Shown in pieces: positions 51,712 to 60,257 of a stretch of DNA of 64,000 nt. The translations under genes were made by a program, and so were the position numbers. Each line of letters starts with the position of its first letter. Position 1 is the stretch's first letter. Under the pieces are notes generated by a model. That model saw only the letters and a program-made list of their open reading frames with translations. It had not been told where the DNA came from and made no database searches. This DNA comes from Comamonas testosteroni (GTDB taxonomy: Bacteria; Pseudomonadota; Gammaproteobacteria; Burkholderiales; Burkholderiaceae_C), in contig NZ_KZ984441.1 in assembly GCF_003569915.1 (NCBI RefSeq), forward strand, positions 1 to 64,000, in the 5' to 3' direction.

Positions 51712-53126
51712 GGCTGCGGCTCCTGCGCCAATTGCGCCACATCCAGTGGAGCTGCGCCCAATGCTTTGTACAGGCCCACATAGGCCAACGCCTCGGCCGC
51801 CCGTGCCGTGGTCATATCACTCTGGGCCTGCAACGCGGCGCGGCGGGTGTCCAGGCCATCGAGTTCGCTGCTCAGTCCCAGCTTTTCACGCACGGCCAGC
51901 GACCTGCTGCGTGCCTGGATGAGCTCCTGTGACGCTTGCAAGCCCTGCTGACGTTTTTGCTGGGCCGCGATGGCAGCAAGCGCTCCTTCCGTCTCGGCAA
52001 TGCCATTGAGCAGACTCTGACGGTAGGCCTGAATGCTGGCCTGCAAAGCCAGTTCATTGGCATCGGCCTGAGCGCGGCGGCGACCCCAGTCAAACAACGG
52101 GATGTCGATCTGCGGACCGATCAAAGGCATTCGATCGGAAGTGGTGCGGAAATTTTGCGTCAGGTTATAGGAGTAGAGAATGGAGCCGGTAATCGTGAAG
52201 CGCGGATAGAGGGCCGCACGCGACACGCCCAAAGCCGCAGCAGCCCGCTCCACCGCAGCTTCAGCCTCCTGGATATCAGGGCGACTGCGCAACATATCTG
52301 CTGGCAGCACAGCAATCGTCTGGGGCTTGGGCAGTTCAGCATTCGCGTCGGCTTGCAGCCATTGGCTCTCGGGTTTGTCACGTCCCAGCAAGGCCGCCAG
52401 CGCGTGGGCCGAGCGAGCCTGTGACTCAAGGACTCCCGCCTGCTGCGCCAGCAAACCCTGATTCAACAGGCGCTGCTGCTCGAGCGCAGCGCTCGGGCCC
52501 AAGCGCTGATCACGGCGCACCGTCAGCAACTCCAGCTGTCTCTGACTTTGTGCCTGCAGCAGATCCAGCAATGCGCGTTGACGCTGAGCCAGGCGGATAT
52601 CAAGATAGCGATGCACCACATCTGCCACCAGTGCCACGCGCGCGGCATGCAGCTGCGCCTTGGCGTCCAGCAAACCAGCCATGCCGGCACGCTTCGCGGC
52701 ATGGGAGTCGCCAAACAAACCTAGATCCCAGACCACATCCACACTGGCGTGAAAGTATGAATCGATGGCTGCAATATCCTGCAAGGTACGTGCGCCCGCG
52801 CTGACGGTGGGCATAAAAGGTGAACGCGCCGTATCAGCCAGCAGCTTTTGCTGACGCAGACGCAGCACCGCCTGAGAGACATCCAAATTCTGAGCCAGCG
52901 CTTCTTCCACCAGAGCATTGAGCTTTGCATCGCCCCAGCCCTTCCACCACTGCGCCAGTTGCCCGACATCCGCCGGCCGAGAGCCATTCGCACTCTGCTG
53001 CCAATGTTTCGGTACCGAAGAATCCAGCTTGACCTCCACCGGTGCCGCGCAGCCCGCCAGCAATGCGACGGCACTCAGGCACAGCGCATTCAGGCGAAGC
53101 GAAGATACAAAGCTTGCAGATTTCAC
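51708..53126 (-). CDS. TolC/NodT-family outer-membrane efflux lipoprotein
   Basis: An outer-membrane factor of about 472 residues. A signal with lipobox (LSAVALLAGC) leads into AAPVEVKLDSSVPKHW and two outer-membrane-efflux repeats with long helices (for instance LNALVEEALAQNLDVSQAVLRLRQQ and the second-half match RRAQADANELALQASIQAYRQ). RSRPDIQEAEAAVERAAAALG is the NodT/OprM signature. I take GTG at 53126 as start since it places the lipobox properly; the frame runs to 53222 with an unlikely leader. It is the first gene of the export operon and likely regulated from the divergent region with the TATGGAG repeats. Confidence 0.88.
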   Translation of the reverse strand: MKSASFVSSLRLNALCLSAVALLAGCAAPVEVKLDSSVPKHWQQSANGSRPADVGQLAQWWKGWGDAKLNALVEEALAQNLDVSQAVLRLRQQKLLADTARSPFMPTVSAGARTLQDIAAIDSYFHASVDVVWDLGLFGDSHAAKRAGMAGLLDAKAQLHAARVALVADVVHRYLDIRLAQRQRALLDLLQAQSQRQLELLTVRRDQRLGPSAALEQQRLLNQGLLAQQAGVLESQARSAHALAALLGRDKPESQWLQADANAELPKPQTIAVLPADMLRSRPDIQEAEAAVERAAAALGVSRAALYPRFTITGSILYSYNLTQNFRTTSDRMPLIGPQIDIPLFDWGRRRAQADANELALQASIQAYRQSLLNGIAETEGALAAIAAQQKRQQGLQASQELIQARSRSLAVREKLGLSSELDGLDTRRAALQAQSDMTTARAAEALAYVGLYKALGAAPLDVAQLAQEPQP

Positions 53127-53257
53127 AGCGCAGTCACAGAGTAATAGGCGAAACACGAGGAGGTGAAACAGTCTGGGAACGGGCTGCACTGAAGCGCAGA
53201 GACAAATTCCCACTCTGACCATTGAATCTTGCGAAGCTTGCGCGTGAATGCACGATT

Positions 53258-53303
53258 TATGGAGGAAATATGGAGACAGACAGCTGTTGCCAGCGGCTCC
53301 ATA
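53258..53303. promoter_or_regulatory. Candidate response-regulator operator, TATGGAG repeats
   Basis: In the 235-bp divergent region between the exporter operon and the response-regulator gene, TATGGAG occurs twice in direct orientation (53258-53264 and 53269-53275), with an 11-bp start-to-start distance, about one helix turn. An inverted copy (CTCCATA) is at 53297-53303. OmpR/BaeR-type regulators bind direct repeats with this period. Assignment is by pattern and place. Confidence 0.55.
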
Positions 53304-53361
53304 ATGAATAGCAGTACACGCCTGACTGCGTCTATGTCAGGCGGTGTTTTAGCCCTCGACC

Positions 53362-54084
53362 ATGAACTCCTTTGCACAAACGGCCTTGACCCCCTTGGTA
53401 CTGGTGGTTGAGGACGAGCCCGACATTGCCAGCATCCTCAGTGCCTATCTGGAGCGCGATGGCCTGCGCGCCCGCATCGCACGGGACGGAGAGGAAGCGC
53501 TGCAGCAGTTTCGCCAATTGCGGCCCGATCTGGTGCTGCTAGACATTCACCTGCCCAAGGTGGATGGCGTGGATGTGCTCAAGGCCATTCGCAATGAGGG
53601 CGATATTCCGGTCATCATGGTCACGGCCCTGGCAGACGACGTAGACAAGCTGCTGGCCCTGCGCCTGGGTGCCGACGACTACGTGGTCAAACCCTTCAAT
53701 CCACTCGAAGTGGTTGCGCGCGTGCGTGCTGTTCTGCGCCGCACCCAGGCCAAGCCTGCACCGGCCTCGGCGCCCATCCGGGTTGGCCCTATAGAGATCG
53801 ATTCCGATGCCCATAGTGCCGTGGTCTATGACGATGAAGGCCATGCCACGCCGCTGCCACTGACTCTGACGGAATTTCGCCTGCTGGCCTGCCTTGCTGC
53901 CCAACCCCGGCGCTGCTTTTCACGCTCCTATCTGATCGAGAACTGCCTGCCGGAAAGCGATGCATTGGAGCGTGTCATCGACTCCCATCTGTCCAAACTC
54001 AGACGCAAGCTGCAACAGGCTGGACAGGACGGCCTGATTGAAACCGTGCGCGGTATAGGCTACCGGCTATGGCCCTGGGACTGA
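53362..54084 (+). CDS. OmpR/BaeR-type response regulator
   Basis: A 240-residue regulator. The receiver domain has the acidic pair in VVEDEPDIA, the phosphorylation Asp in LVLLDIHLPKVDG near residue 60, and the Lys in DDYVVKPFNPLEV. A winged helix follows (about 140-235, with LTLTEFRLLACLAAQP and RVIDSHLSKLRRKL). The gene overlaps the kinase by 16 bases. It is divergent from the export operon, which is its likely target. Confidence 0.92.
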   Translation: MNSFAQTALTPLVLVVEDEPDIASILSAYLERDGLRARIARDGEEALQQFRQLRPDLVLLDIHLPKVDGVDVLKAIRNEGDIPVIMVTALADDVDKLLALRLGADDYVVKPFNPLEVVARVRAVLRRTQAKPAPASAPIRVGPIEIDSDAHSAVVYDDEGHATPLPLTLTEFRLLACLAAQPRRCFSRSYLIENCLPESDALERVIDSHLSKLRRKLQQAGQDGLIETVRGIGYRLWPWD

Positions 54085-55286
54085 ATCGTATCTGGGTCCG
54101 TTTCGGGCTCTGGATCACTGCCGCCTGCCTGCTGACCATCGCGTCGCTGGCCATCAGCATGCTGATTTTTGCCGAGTACCAGCAACGGGACTTCAAGCGC
54201 CATCTGCCAGCTCCAATCAGGGTGGAACTTGAATCATTGGAGGCTCAGGACCTCGACAACAGCCCGCGAGCGCTGGAGATTTACTCCGAGTACTGGCAAG
54301 GCGATTCGCTGTTCGGCGAAAGCTGGTCGCTGCTCATCGGACTGGGGATCAGCCTGCCTTTTGGCATGGCTGCCGGGTTCTGGATTTCACGCCGCATCAC
54401 CAGCCCACTGGCCTCCATGGTGGAAGTAGCTGCGCGTGTGGAACAAGGCAACCTGAGCTCCCGCGCCGTCAAAGGCAATGCCCACGGCGAAATGGCCACC
54501 ATGATCGATGCCTTCAATGGCATGGTGGATTCACTGGAGGAGCTGGAGTCCGAACGACTGGCTACCGCTGCATCAATTTCCCATAAGCTGCGCACGCCTT
54601 TGACAGTGCTGCAGGCGAGGCTGCATGCGATTTGCGACGGCGTGATCGACGCGTCTCCCGGAGAGATGAAAACCCTGCTGTCGCAGGTCGAGCATCTGGG
54701 ACGCTTGGTCGGTGATCTGCACACGCTTTCCATGGCCGATGCAGGGCAGCTTTCACTGCGCAAGGAGCGCATCGACATGGCAGCGCTGGTGGGCGACGTC
54801 GTAGAACAGCTGCATCCTCAGCTGCAAAAATACGATATGGCGCTGTCTCTGGATTTACCGGTTCAGGATGGCGAAGGCTGCTGCGACATACGGGCCGATG
54901 CAGACCGTTTGCGACAGATCACCACCAACCTCATCAATAACGCGGTGCGTCATGCAGGCAGCGGGCACTGGCTGGGGATCCGGGTGCACTCACACAATGA
55001 CGAGCAGGGCGCCCCCTTGGTGGTGCTGGAAGTCAGCGATGCAGGCCCGGGTCTGGCCGATGGCCTGCAGGAGCGCGCCTTTCAGCGCTTTGCTCAGCCC
55101 CCCGGCAAACGTCGCCGTGAAGGCTCGGGACTGGGCCTTTCCATCGTCAAGGCCTTGGTCACCTCACAGGGCGGCACTGTCAATGTCGGCGCATCCAGTC
55201 GCGGTGGCGCAAAGTTCACTGTGAGCTTTGCGCGCATAACGCCAAATCTCGCTCCGCTGTCATTGCCGGATACAGGCGATTCATGA
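54069..55286 (+). CDS. Sensor histidine kinase with altered H-box
   Basis: A 405-residue kinase. Two membrane helices (about 8-35 and 95-120) flank a short periplasmic loop of about 55 residues. HAMP follows (RRITSPLASMVEVAARVEQG), then HisKA and HATPase_c (NLINNAVRHAG N-box, VSDAGPGLADG G1, GSGLGLSIVKALV G2). The phospho-acceptor region reads SHKLRTPL where nearly all HisKA kinases have H-E/D-L-R-T-P, so the Glu next to the His is Lys (GAG to AAG). This may change phosphotransfer. Its 3' end overlaps the convergent DUF3482 gene by 71 bases. Confidence 0.9.
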   Translation: MALGLNRIWVRFGLWITAACLLTIASLAISMLIFAEYQQRDFKRHLPAPIRVELESLEAQDLDNSPRALEIYSEYWQGDSLFGESWSLLIGLGISLPFGMAAGFWISRRITSPLASMVEVAARVEQGNLSSRAVKGNAHGEMATMIDAFNGMVDSLEELESERLATAASISHKLRTPLTVLQARLHAICDGVIDASPGEMKTLLSQVEHLGRLVGDLHTLSMADAGQLSLRKERIDMAALVGDVVEQLHPQLQKYDMALSLDLPVQDGEGCCDIRADADRLRQITTNLINNAVRHAGSGHWLGIRVHSHNDEQGAPLVVLEVSDAGPGLADGLQERAFQRFAQPPGKRRREGSGLGLSIVKALVTSQGGTVNVGASSRGGAKFTVSFARITPNLAPLSLPDTGDS

Positions 55287-56769
55287 GCTGTTGCAGGCTC
55301 TGCGCCAGCAGTTCACTAACTGCGTTTTGCAGTGTTGTGGCATTTTCACCGTCTCGCATCTGCGCCCAGATCTGCGACCACTGCTGCACCTGCGACTGCA
55401 CCACAGCCTGCGCGGCTTCGCTCCACTGCTGTGGCGCCACCGGACTGGTGTAGCGCCCCCTGCCACGCCCGAAATGGGAGATCAACAGGTACTTGAGCAG
55501 TACCTGGCCTACCAGTGCGGACAGATAGTCCTGCGATAGCTGAAAGCTCTGCTTTTCCTGATCAAACATCTTGTTCGCACCCCAGGCTGCACTACCGAAG
55601 GCGAGAGCACCGACCAGCGCCCCCAGCACAGCACCCGCACCCAGCGTCAAACCACCAGCCATCAAGTCCGCGCCAAGCCCCGTGGCAGCCCCCGCAGTCA
55701 AAGCGCCCCACAGACTGGCGGCCTGCGCATCGACAGGGGTATTGATCTGCAACTGCCCACGCAACTGCTCCTGAATCTGGCTCGCAGCCTGCCCGTCCAG
55801 ATGGTGAATTTCCAGCAGTCTCTGGGTGGCTTTGGCGTCGCCTTGACGCAGCGCCTGCATCAGCCTTTGCACCGCCGCTTTGGCGGGTGCGCTAAGAGCA
55901 TCTTCATCGCCCGCGCTTTTGCCAAGTTTGCCAGTGAGCTGGCTCAGGCTTTGCCAGGCGCGCGCCAGCAGCTTGCCTTGGTCGGGCTCCAGTTTTTCAT
56001 GCAATGCGGCGGCAGCCAGCAGTTGTTCAGCCATCACGGCAATACTGGCCTGCTCGCGCTGCTGCTGCTGTATGGCACGCTGATCCAGCAGGCGCTGATA
56101 GGCGGCCTGCTTCGCCTGCGGCAGCAATGGCGCAATGCTTTGCATCATCTGCCGTTCATGCCACCAGCTGCGTGTAAAGGCATCGAGCACTAGCACATCG
56201 CGCACCACGGCTTGAAAGCTTTGCGTGGCCTGCTTCCAGCGCTGCAAGTCCTGCTGCGTCTGTTCCTGGGTAGTGTCACTGCCGATCTGATTGAGCAGCA
56301 CGATGACGGGCTTGTTCATCCAGGCCAGGATATTCATCTCGGCGCTCCAGTAGCCCGCGTCCGCCGGGTCTTCTGCGGCATTGACGAGGTAGAGCATCAC
56401 ATCGGCATGATCGCGCGCGGCCAGCAAGGCGCGCTGGCTCAGATAAAAGGGCTTGTCGCGCCAGCGGTCCCAGACATTGCTGAGAAACCAGCCCAGCGGA
56501 TTACCCTGCTGCTTCAGGCGCTCATACAGCCGCACGGAATCACCAAAACCCGGTGTATCCCACAACCACAATTCATCACCTTGCTGCGTTTTTTGCAGCA
56601 GATAGCGCTGAGACTGCATGGTGACATGGGCAGCGTCTTCGATCTCGCCCACATCGTCGGCCATCAGTGTGCGGGTCAGCGTGGTCTTGCCGATATTGGT
56701 ATGCGAGAGCAGACACCACTGGATGCTGGTGTCGCTGTTGATCAGTTCGTGGCTATCGCTCATCTTCAT
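55216..56769 (-). CDS. DUF3482 GTPase-domain protein
   Basis: A 517-residue protein. The GTPase domain is residues 10-220, with P-loop SHTNIGKTTL (Ser at the usual first Gly), G3 DTPGFGDS and G4-like LLNQIGS. A helical middle follows, then a hydrophobic Gly/Ala segment (LWGALTAGAATGLGADLMAGG..., about 360-410) that may insert in the membrane. These proteins always occur next to DUF2868 partners; function is unknown, with YcjX/YcjF-like stress GTPases a loose comparison. It overlaps its upstream partner by four bases. Confidence 0.85.
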   Translation of the reverse strand: MKMSDSHELINSDTSIQWCLLSHTNIGKTTLTRTLMADDVGEIEDAAHVTMQSQRYLLQKTQQGDELWLWDTPGFGDSVRLYERLKQQGNPLGWFLSNVWDRWRDKPFYLSQRALLAARDHADVMLYLVNAAEDPADAGYWSAEMNILAWMNKPVIVLLNQIGSDTTQEQTQQDLQRWKQATQSFQAVVRDVLVLDAFTRSWWHERQMMQSIAPLLPQAKQAAYQRLLDQRAIQQQQREQASIAVMAEQLLAAAALHEKLEPDQGKLLARAWQSLSQLTGKLGKSAGDEDALSAPAKAAVQRLMQALRQGDAKATQRLLEIHHLDGQAASQIQEQLRGQLQINTPVDAQAASLWGALTAGAATGLGADLMAGGLTLGAGAVLGALVGALAFGSAAWGANKMFDQEKQSFQLSQDYLSALVGQVLLKYLLISHFGRGRGRYTSPVAPQQWSEAAQAVVQSQVQQWSQIWAQMRDGENATTLQNAVSELLAQSLQQLMNRLYPAMTAERDLALCAQSSQ

Positions 56770-58256
56770 ACTCCCGTGCCAGGCACCAGCGTCGCATTCA
56801 GGCCAGCATCACGTACAAATTGCTGCCACAGATGTTCACGCTCCTGCACTCGGGCTGGAGCGCCCGTGTTGCGCGCACGAAAGTCTGCAGCCCATAGCCA
56901 GACATCGGTTTGCGGCCCCCAGAGATTGAGCACCTGCGCAAGCAGCGCGCCATGTATTTCAGCCTCTGGCGTGGCGGCCAGATTGAGCAGCAGCACCTGC
57001 TGCGCATGGCCTTGATCGGCATCCGGCAGCGGCGAGCCATAGGCCAGCACGGGCAGCAAGGTCAGCTGCGCACCAGCGCCATAGTTTTGCGCCACATGCG
57101 TGCGCAGCGCCGCTTCACGCTCTGGCGTGATATCGAGGCTATAGGGCTGCACCAGCAAGGCAGTGGCGCGCCCGGCCCAGTCGCGCTGCAGCTTCTGAAA
57201 ATACGGCTGCTGCAGTGGCAGTGCCATGCGGCGGTTGAGCCAGTACACGCGCAAGCCCTGCCACAGCGCCAGCAGCAGGCGCGGCGCAACGACGACCATC
57301 AACAGCAGCAGCGTGTAGTTGACGACCCAGCTCTCGCCCGTGGTGGAGCGCTGCAGCGCGGGCCAGAGGCCGCTGGCTGTCACTGGTGCGCCGCTGGCGA
57401 CCCAACCTTGCAGCGATTGCACTTCTTGCAAACTCCAGCCCTGTGCGCCCAACAGCTTCAGGGGCGAGAACAGCACATTCAAGATGCTCTGCACGGCAGT
57501 GGGAGAGAGAAACGTGCTCTCCCACCCAACCACATACTCGCGCGTCAGCCCTGTGACCCATAACGAAGCGAGCGCGCCCAGCGCCAGCATGGCTGCGCCC
57601 AGATGCATGGACAGCAGCCATTGCGCACGGCGCGGGCGCTGGCTGAGCTGCCACCAGTTGCGCTCAAAGTTCAGCACCATTTTGCGCAGGCCGGTACCGG
57701 CGGTGAGCTGCGACTTTTTGGCCGCGATTTTTTGCAGCCAGCCCGTGGGCGCGGCACCCGCCTCTGCCGCATTCGCTGCATTGAGCTGAGTGGGAGCCAG
57801 TGGCTGCACCAGCGCAGATTCACGCTGCAGCAGGCCGCGCAGCCCGCTCAGCAACAGAATCAAATAAACCAGCGCATTCCACAACACAATGCCAATCAGC
57901 GATGGCGAGAGCAGGTCTACGCGGTGCGGGTCAGTAATGGCATGACCAGCAAAGCCCAGCGCGAATGCCCCAAGCAAAACCCCGATCACCGCCCAGCGCG
58001 AGATACCCGCGCTTTGCTGCGCCATGGCGCGCACATCAGCGGGCAGTTGCGCCGCAGCAATGATGCGCCTGGCGCGCTCCTGCAAAAATGCTTCAAACCC
58101 TGCGCGCCCGGACTTGGCTGTGCCGCTCTTGCCCAGCGCGTGCAGGCTCTCCTGAGTGATGGCTTGGCAACGCTCAGCCGTGGGCAAGGCCTCGTGGCTG
58201 GCGGCGGTTTCTATGGCGTGGGCTAGCGCAATGCTGCGGACAGAGCTGGCTTTCAT
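56766..58256 (-). CDS. DUF2868 membrane protein
   Basis: A 496-residue protein with several membrane helices (ISRWAVIGVLLGAFALGFAGHA, SLIGIVLWNALVYLILLLSG, HLGAAMLALGALASLWVTGL and a later LLLLMVVVAPRLLLALWQ). A cytoplasmic C-terminal part of about 130 residues ends LVPGTGV. It is the usual partner of DUF3482 GTPases and starts the two-gene unit. Function is unknown. The gene ends four bases inside the GTPase gene. Confidence 0.85.
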   Translation of the reverse strand: MKASSVRSIALAHAIETAASHEALPTAERCQAITQESLHALGKSGTAKSGRAGFEAFLQERARRIIAAAQLPADVRAMAQQSAGISRWAVIGVLLGAFALGFAGHAITDPHRVDLLSPSLIGIVLWNALVYLILLLSGLRGLLQRESALVQPLAPTQLNAANAAEAGAAPTGWLQKIAAKKSQLTAGTGLRKMVLNFERNWWQLSQRPRRAQWLLSMHLGAAMLALGALASLWVTGLTREYVVGWESTFLSPTAVQSILNVLFSPLKLLGAQGWSLQEVQSLQGWVASGAPVTASGLWPALQRSTTGESWVVNYTLLLLMVVVAPRLLLALWQGLRVYWLNRRMALPLQQPYFQKLQRDWAGRATALLVQPYSLDITPEREAALRTHVAQNYGAGAQLTLLPVLAYGSPLPDADQGHAQQVLLLNLAATPEAEIHGALLAQVLNLWGPQTDVWLWAADFRARNTGAPARVQEREHLWQQFVRDAGLNATLVPGTGV

Positions 58257-58295
58257 GCAGCGTATTGTGTTGCAGCTTGGCTGGCTATGTCGGGC

Positions 58296-58352
58296 ATTAT
58301 CAAAACAATAGCTGTCAGCGCTTTTCCTTTATGGACTAGAGGCATATTTCGT
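58296..58352 (+). repeat. Copy of the dispersed hairpin repeat (copy 8)
   Basis: ATTATCAAAACAATAGCTGTCAGCGC, TTTTCCTTTATGGACTAGAGGC, ATATTTCG. TAGCTGTCAGCGC and GGACTAGAGGC are the shared arms. It lies between the DUF2868 start and the trpB leader, so it is in a promoter region here. Confidence 0.65.
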
Positions 58353-58443
58353 CTCAGATAATTCGGACTTGTCTGCATCTGAAAGAGCGCAGCCCTGTGA
58401 TATGAATGCACTTTGCACAGCCACCTATAAGCGAGGAGACGAG

Positions 58444-59646
58444 ATGACACAAAACCTGCAATCCATGCCCGATGCCAATGGGTTTTTCGGTCCCTATGGC
58501 GGCCAGTTGGTGCCGCCCGATCTGAAGAAGTGCATGGATGAAATCTCTGCCGCCTATGAAGAGATCGTCAAGCGCAAGGACTTCCAGGATGAGCTGGCCG
58601 CGCTGTTTGCCGACTATGTGGGTCGCCCCAGTCCCATCTTCCACGCCAAGCGTCTGTCGGACCAGCTAGACGGCGCGCAGATTCACCTGAAGCGCGAAGA
58701 CCTGAACCACACCGGCGCGCACAAGATCAACCACTGCCTGGGCGAAGCGCTGCTGGCCAAGTTCATGGGCAAGAAAAAAGTGATTGCCGAAACCGGCGCC
58801 GGCCAGCACGGTGTGGCGCTGGCCACGGCCTGTGCGCTGGTGGGCATTCCGTGTGAGATTCACATGGGCCAGGTGGATATCGAGAAAGAGCATCCCAACG
58901 TCACCAAGATGCGCATTCTGGGCTGCAATCTGGTGCCCGTCACGCGCGGTGCAGCCACGCTCAAGGAAGCGGTGGACAGCGCCTTCGAGGTCTATCTGCA
59001 AGACCCCGTCAACACCATCTACGCCATTGGCTCCGTGGTCGGTCCCCACCCCTTCCCCATGATGGTGCGCGACTTCCAGTCCATCGTGGGCCGTGAGGCG
59101 CGCGAGCAGTTCCAGAACAAGCATGGCAAGCTGCCCAACCATGTCGCAGCCTGTGTGGGCGGCGGCAGCAATGCCATGGGCATCTTCACGGCCTTCCTGG
59201 GCGATGAATCGGTGCATCTGATCGGCGTGGAGCCTGCCGGTGAAGGCATTGACAAGCCCGGTCGCCACGCGGCCACGCTGTCCGTGGGCAAGCCCGGCGA
59301 GATTCACGGCATGAAGTGCTATGTGCTGGAAAACGCCGACGGCACACCCGCTGCCGTGCACAGCATTGCCTCGGGACTGGACTACCCGGGCGTGGGCCCG
59401 CAGCACAGCTATCTGAAGGATGTGGGCCGCGTGGATTACCAGTCCGTGGACGACAAGGAATGCCTGAACGCTTTCATGACCCTGTCTCGCGTGGAAGGCA
59501 TCATCCCCGCGCTGGAAAGCGCCCACGCCGTGGCCTGGGCCATGCGTGAAGCGCCCAAGCTGGGCAAGGATCAGCACATCCTTGTCAACCTGTCCGGTCG
59601 TGGCGACAAGGATGCTGACTATGTCGCCAAGAAGCTGGGCCTGTAA
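58444..59646 (+). CDS. trpB: Tryptophan synthase beta chain, stand-alone copy
   Basis: A 400-residue PLP enzyme that joins indole and serine. It has [17 protein letters not shown], the PLP Lys in [13 protein letters not shown] near residue 95, [17 protein letters not shown], and the glycine-rich [11 protein letters not shown]. The glutamate of the active site lies in the ETGAGQHG block. GAGGAG precedes the ATG at 58444. No trpA or trpF is adjacent, so it is probably a second copy or a salvage enzyme. The length fits the TrpB1 class. Confidence 0.94.
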   Translation: MTQNLQSMPDANGFFGPYGGQLVPPDLKKCMDEISAAYEEIVKRKDFQDELAALFADYVGRPSPIFHAKRLSDQLDGAQIHLKREDLNHTGAHKINHCLGEALLAKFMGKKKVIAETGAGQHGVALATACALVGIPCEIHMGQVDIEKEHPNVTKMRILGCNLVPVTRGAATLKEAVDSAFEVYLQDPVNTIYAIGSVVGPHPFPMMVRDFQSIVGREAREQFQNKHGKLPNHVAACVGGGSNAMGIFTAFLGDESVHLIGVEPAGEGIDKPGRHAATLSVGKPGEIHGMKCYVLENADGTPAAVHSIASGLDYPGVGPQHSYLKDVGRVDYQSVDDKECLNAFMTLSRVEGIIPALESAHAVAWAMREAPKLGKDQHILVNLSGRGDKDADYVAKKLGL

Positions 59647-59696
59647 GCATCGCGGCTGAGCACCTCCGCCAGCTCTAAGCCCCATGCGCCAATTCC

Positions 59697-59750
59697 TGAT
59701 TTGATAGCATTCTGCGCATATCAAATCAGGACTAGAGGCCATGTTGAGCT
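59697..59750 (+). repeat. Copy of the dispersed hairpin repeat (copy 9)
   Basis: ATTTGATAGCATTCTGCGCATATCAAATC, then AGGACTAGAGGCCATGTTGAG. GATTTGATA/TATCAAATC pair at the left, GGACTAGAGGC is the shared arm. It spans the gap between the trpB 3' end and the stop of the convergent small gene. Confidence 0.65.
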
Positions 59751-60068
59751 TTATCTGAGCCCGCCGATATAGCGTGCCGAAGTACGCAGCATCTCAGCGG
59801 CCTTGGTGGCGACGGAGTTGTCCTCCTGCGTCGCCGCAGAGCCTGTGCGCGGCGGCGGTTTGCCAGACCAGCTTTCGTGCAGGCGCTGGGCCAGACGGCC
59901 CAGTTCCTCATCCTGCTTTTCCCGCGCATGCTCCTGCGCAAATACCACCATCGCCTGCGCATAGGCTTCGTTGCTGGCCATCCATTCCGTATCGGTGACA
60001 CGGCCAGTCTTGCGGCGCAGCAGCACATGCAAATGCGCGGCAATCGCCAATCTTTCGCTGTCCTCCAT
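59751..60068 (-). CDS. Small conserved-looking protein of unknown function
   Basis: A 105-residue soluble, helical protein starting MEDSERLAIAAHLHVLLRRKTGRVTDTEWM. It has a charged middle (QEHAREKQDEELGRLAQRLHE) and a C-terminal KAAEMLRTSARYIGGLR. The Met at 60068 is preferred over one two codons earlier because GAGGAGG lies at the right distance. No domain was recognised. It lies between trpB and a palindromic element next to amt2. Confidence 0.65.
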   Translation of the reverse strand: MEDSERLAIAAHLHVLLRRKTGRVTDTEWMASNEAYAQAMVVFAQEHAREKQDEELGRLAQRLHESWSGKPPPRTGSAATQEDNSVATKAAEMLRTSARYIGGLR

Positions 60069-60113
60069 ACACACCTCCTCGCATCAATGACTCATGAACA
60101 GGATTTAGAGTCG

Positions 60114-60251
60114 CTAACACGACCCAGCAAACCGCAGGTTTGCGTTTGAGACGAGGCGCCGGGCCGCGTCAGGCGAAGCCGCAGGCAGTACGGTAGTACG
60201 ACAAGGCTAGGCGCCCCCGGCGAAGCAACGACGTATCAAGGGTTGTGTTAG
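60114..60251. repeat. About 138-bp palindromic element with 12-bp terminal inverted repeats
   Basis: CTAACACGACCC at 60114-60125 and GGGTTGTGTTAG at 60240-60251 pair with one G-T. Further in, TTTGAGACG pairs largely with CGTATCAAG, AAACC-GCA-GGTTT forms a small hairpin, and GTACGGTAGTAC another. GC-rich halves (GGCGCCGGG with GGCGCCCCCGG) extend the fold. It lies seven bases after the amt2 stop. It may be a miniature mobile element or a structured 3' end. Confidence 0.75.
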
Positions 60252-60257
60252 TGGCTC

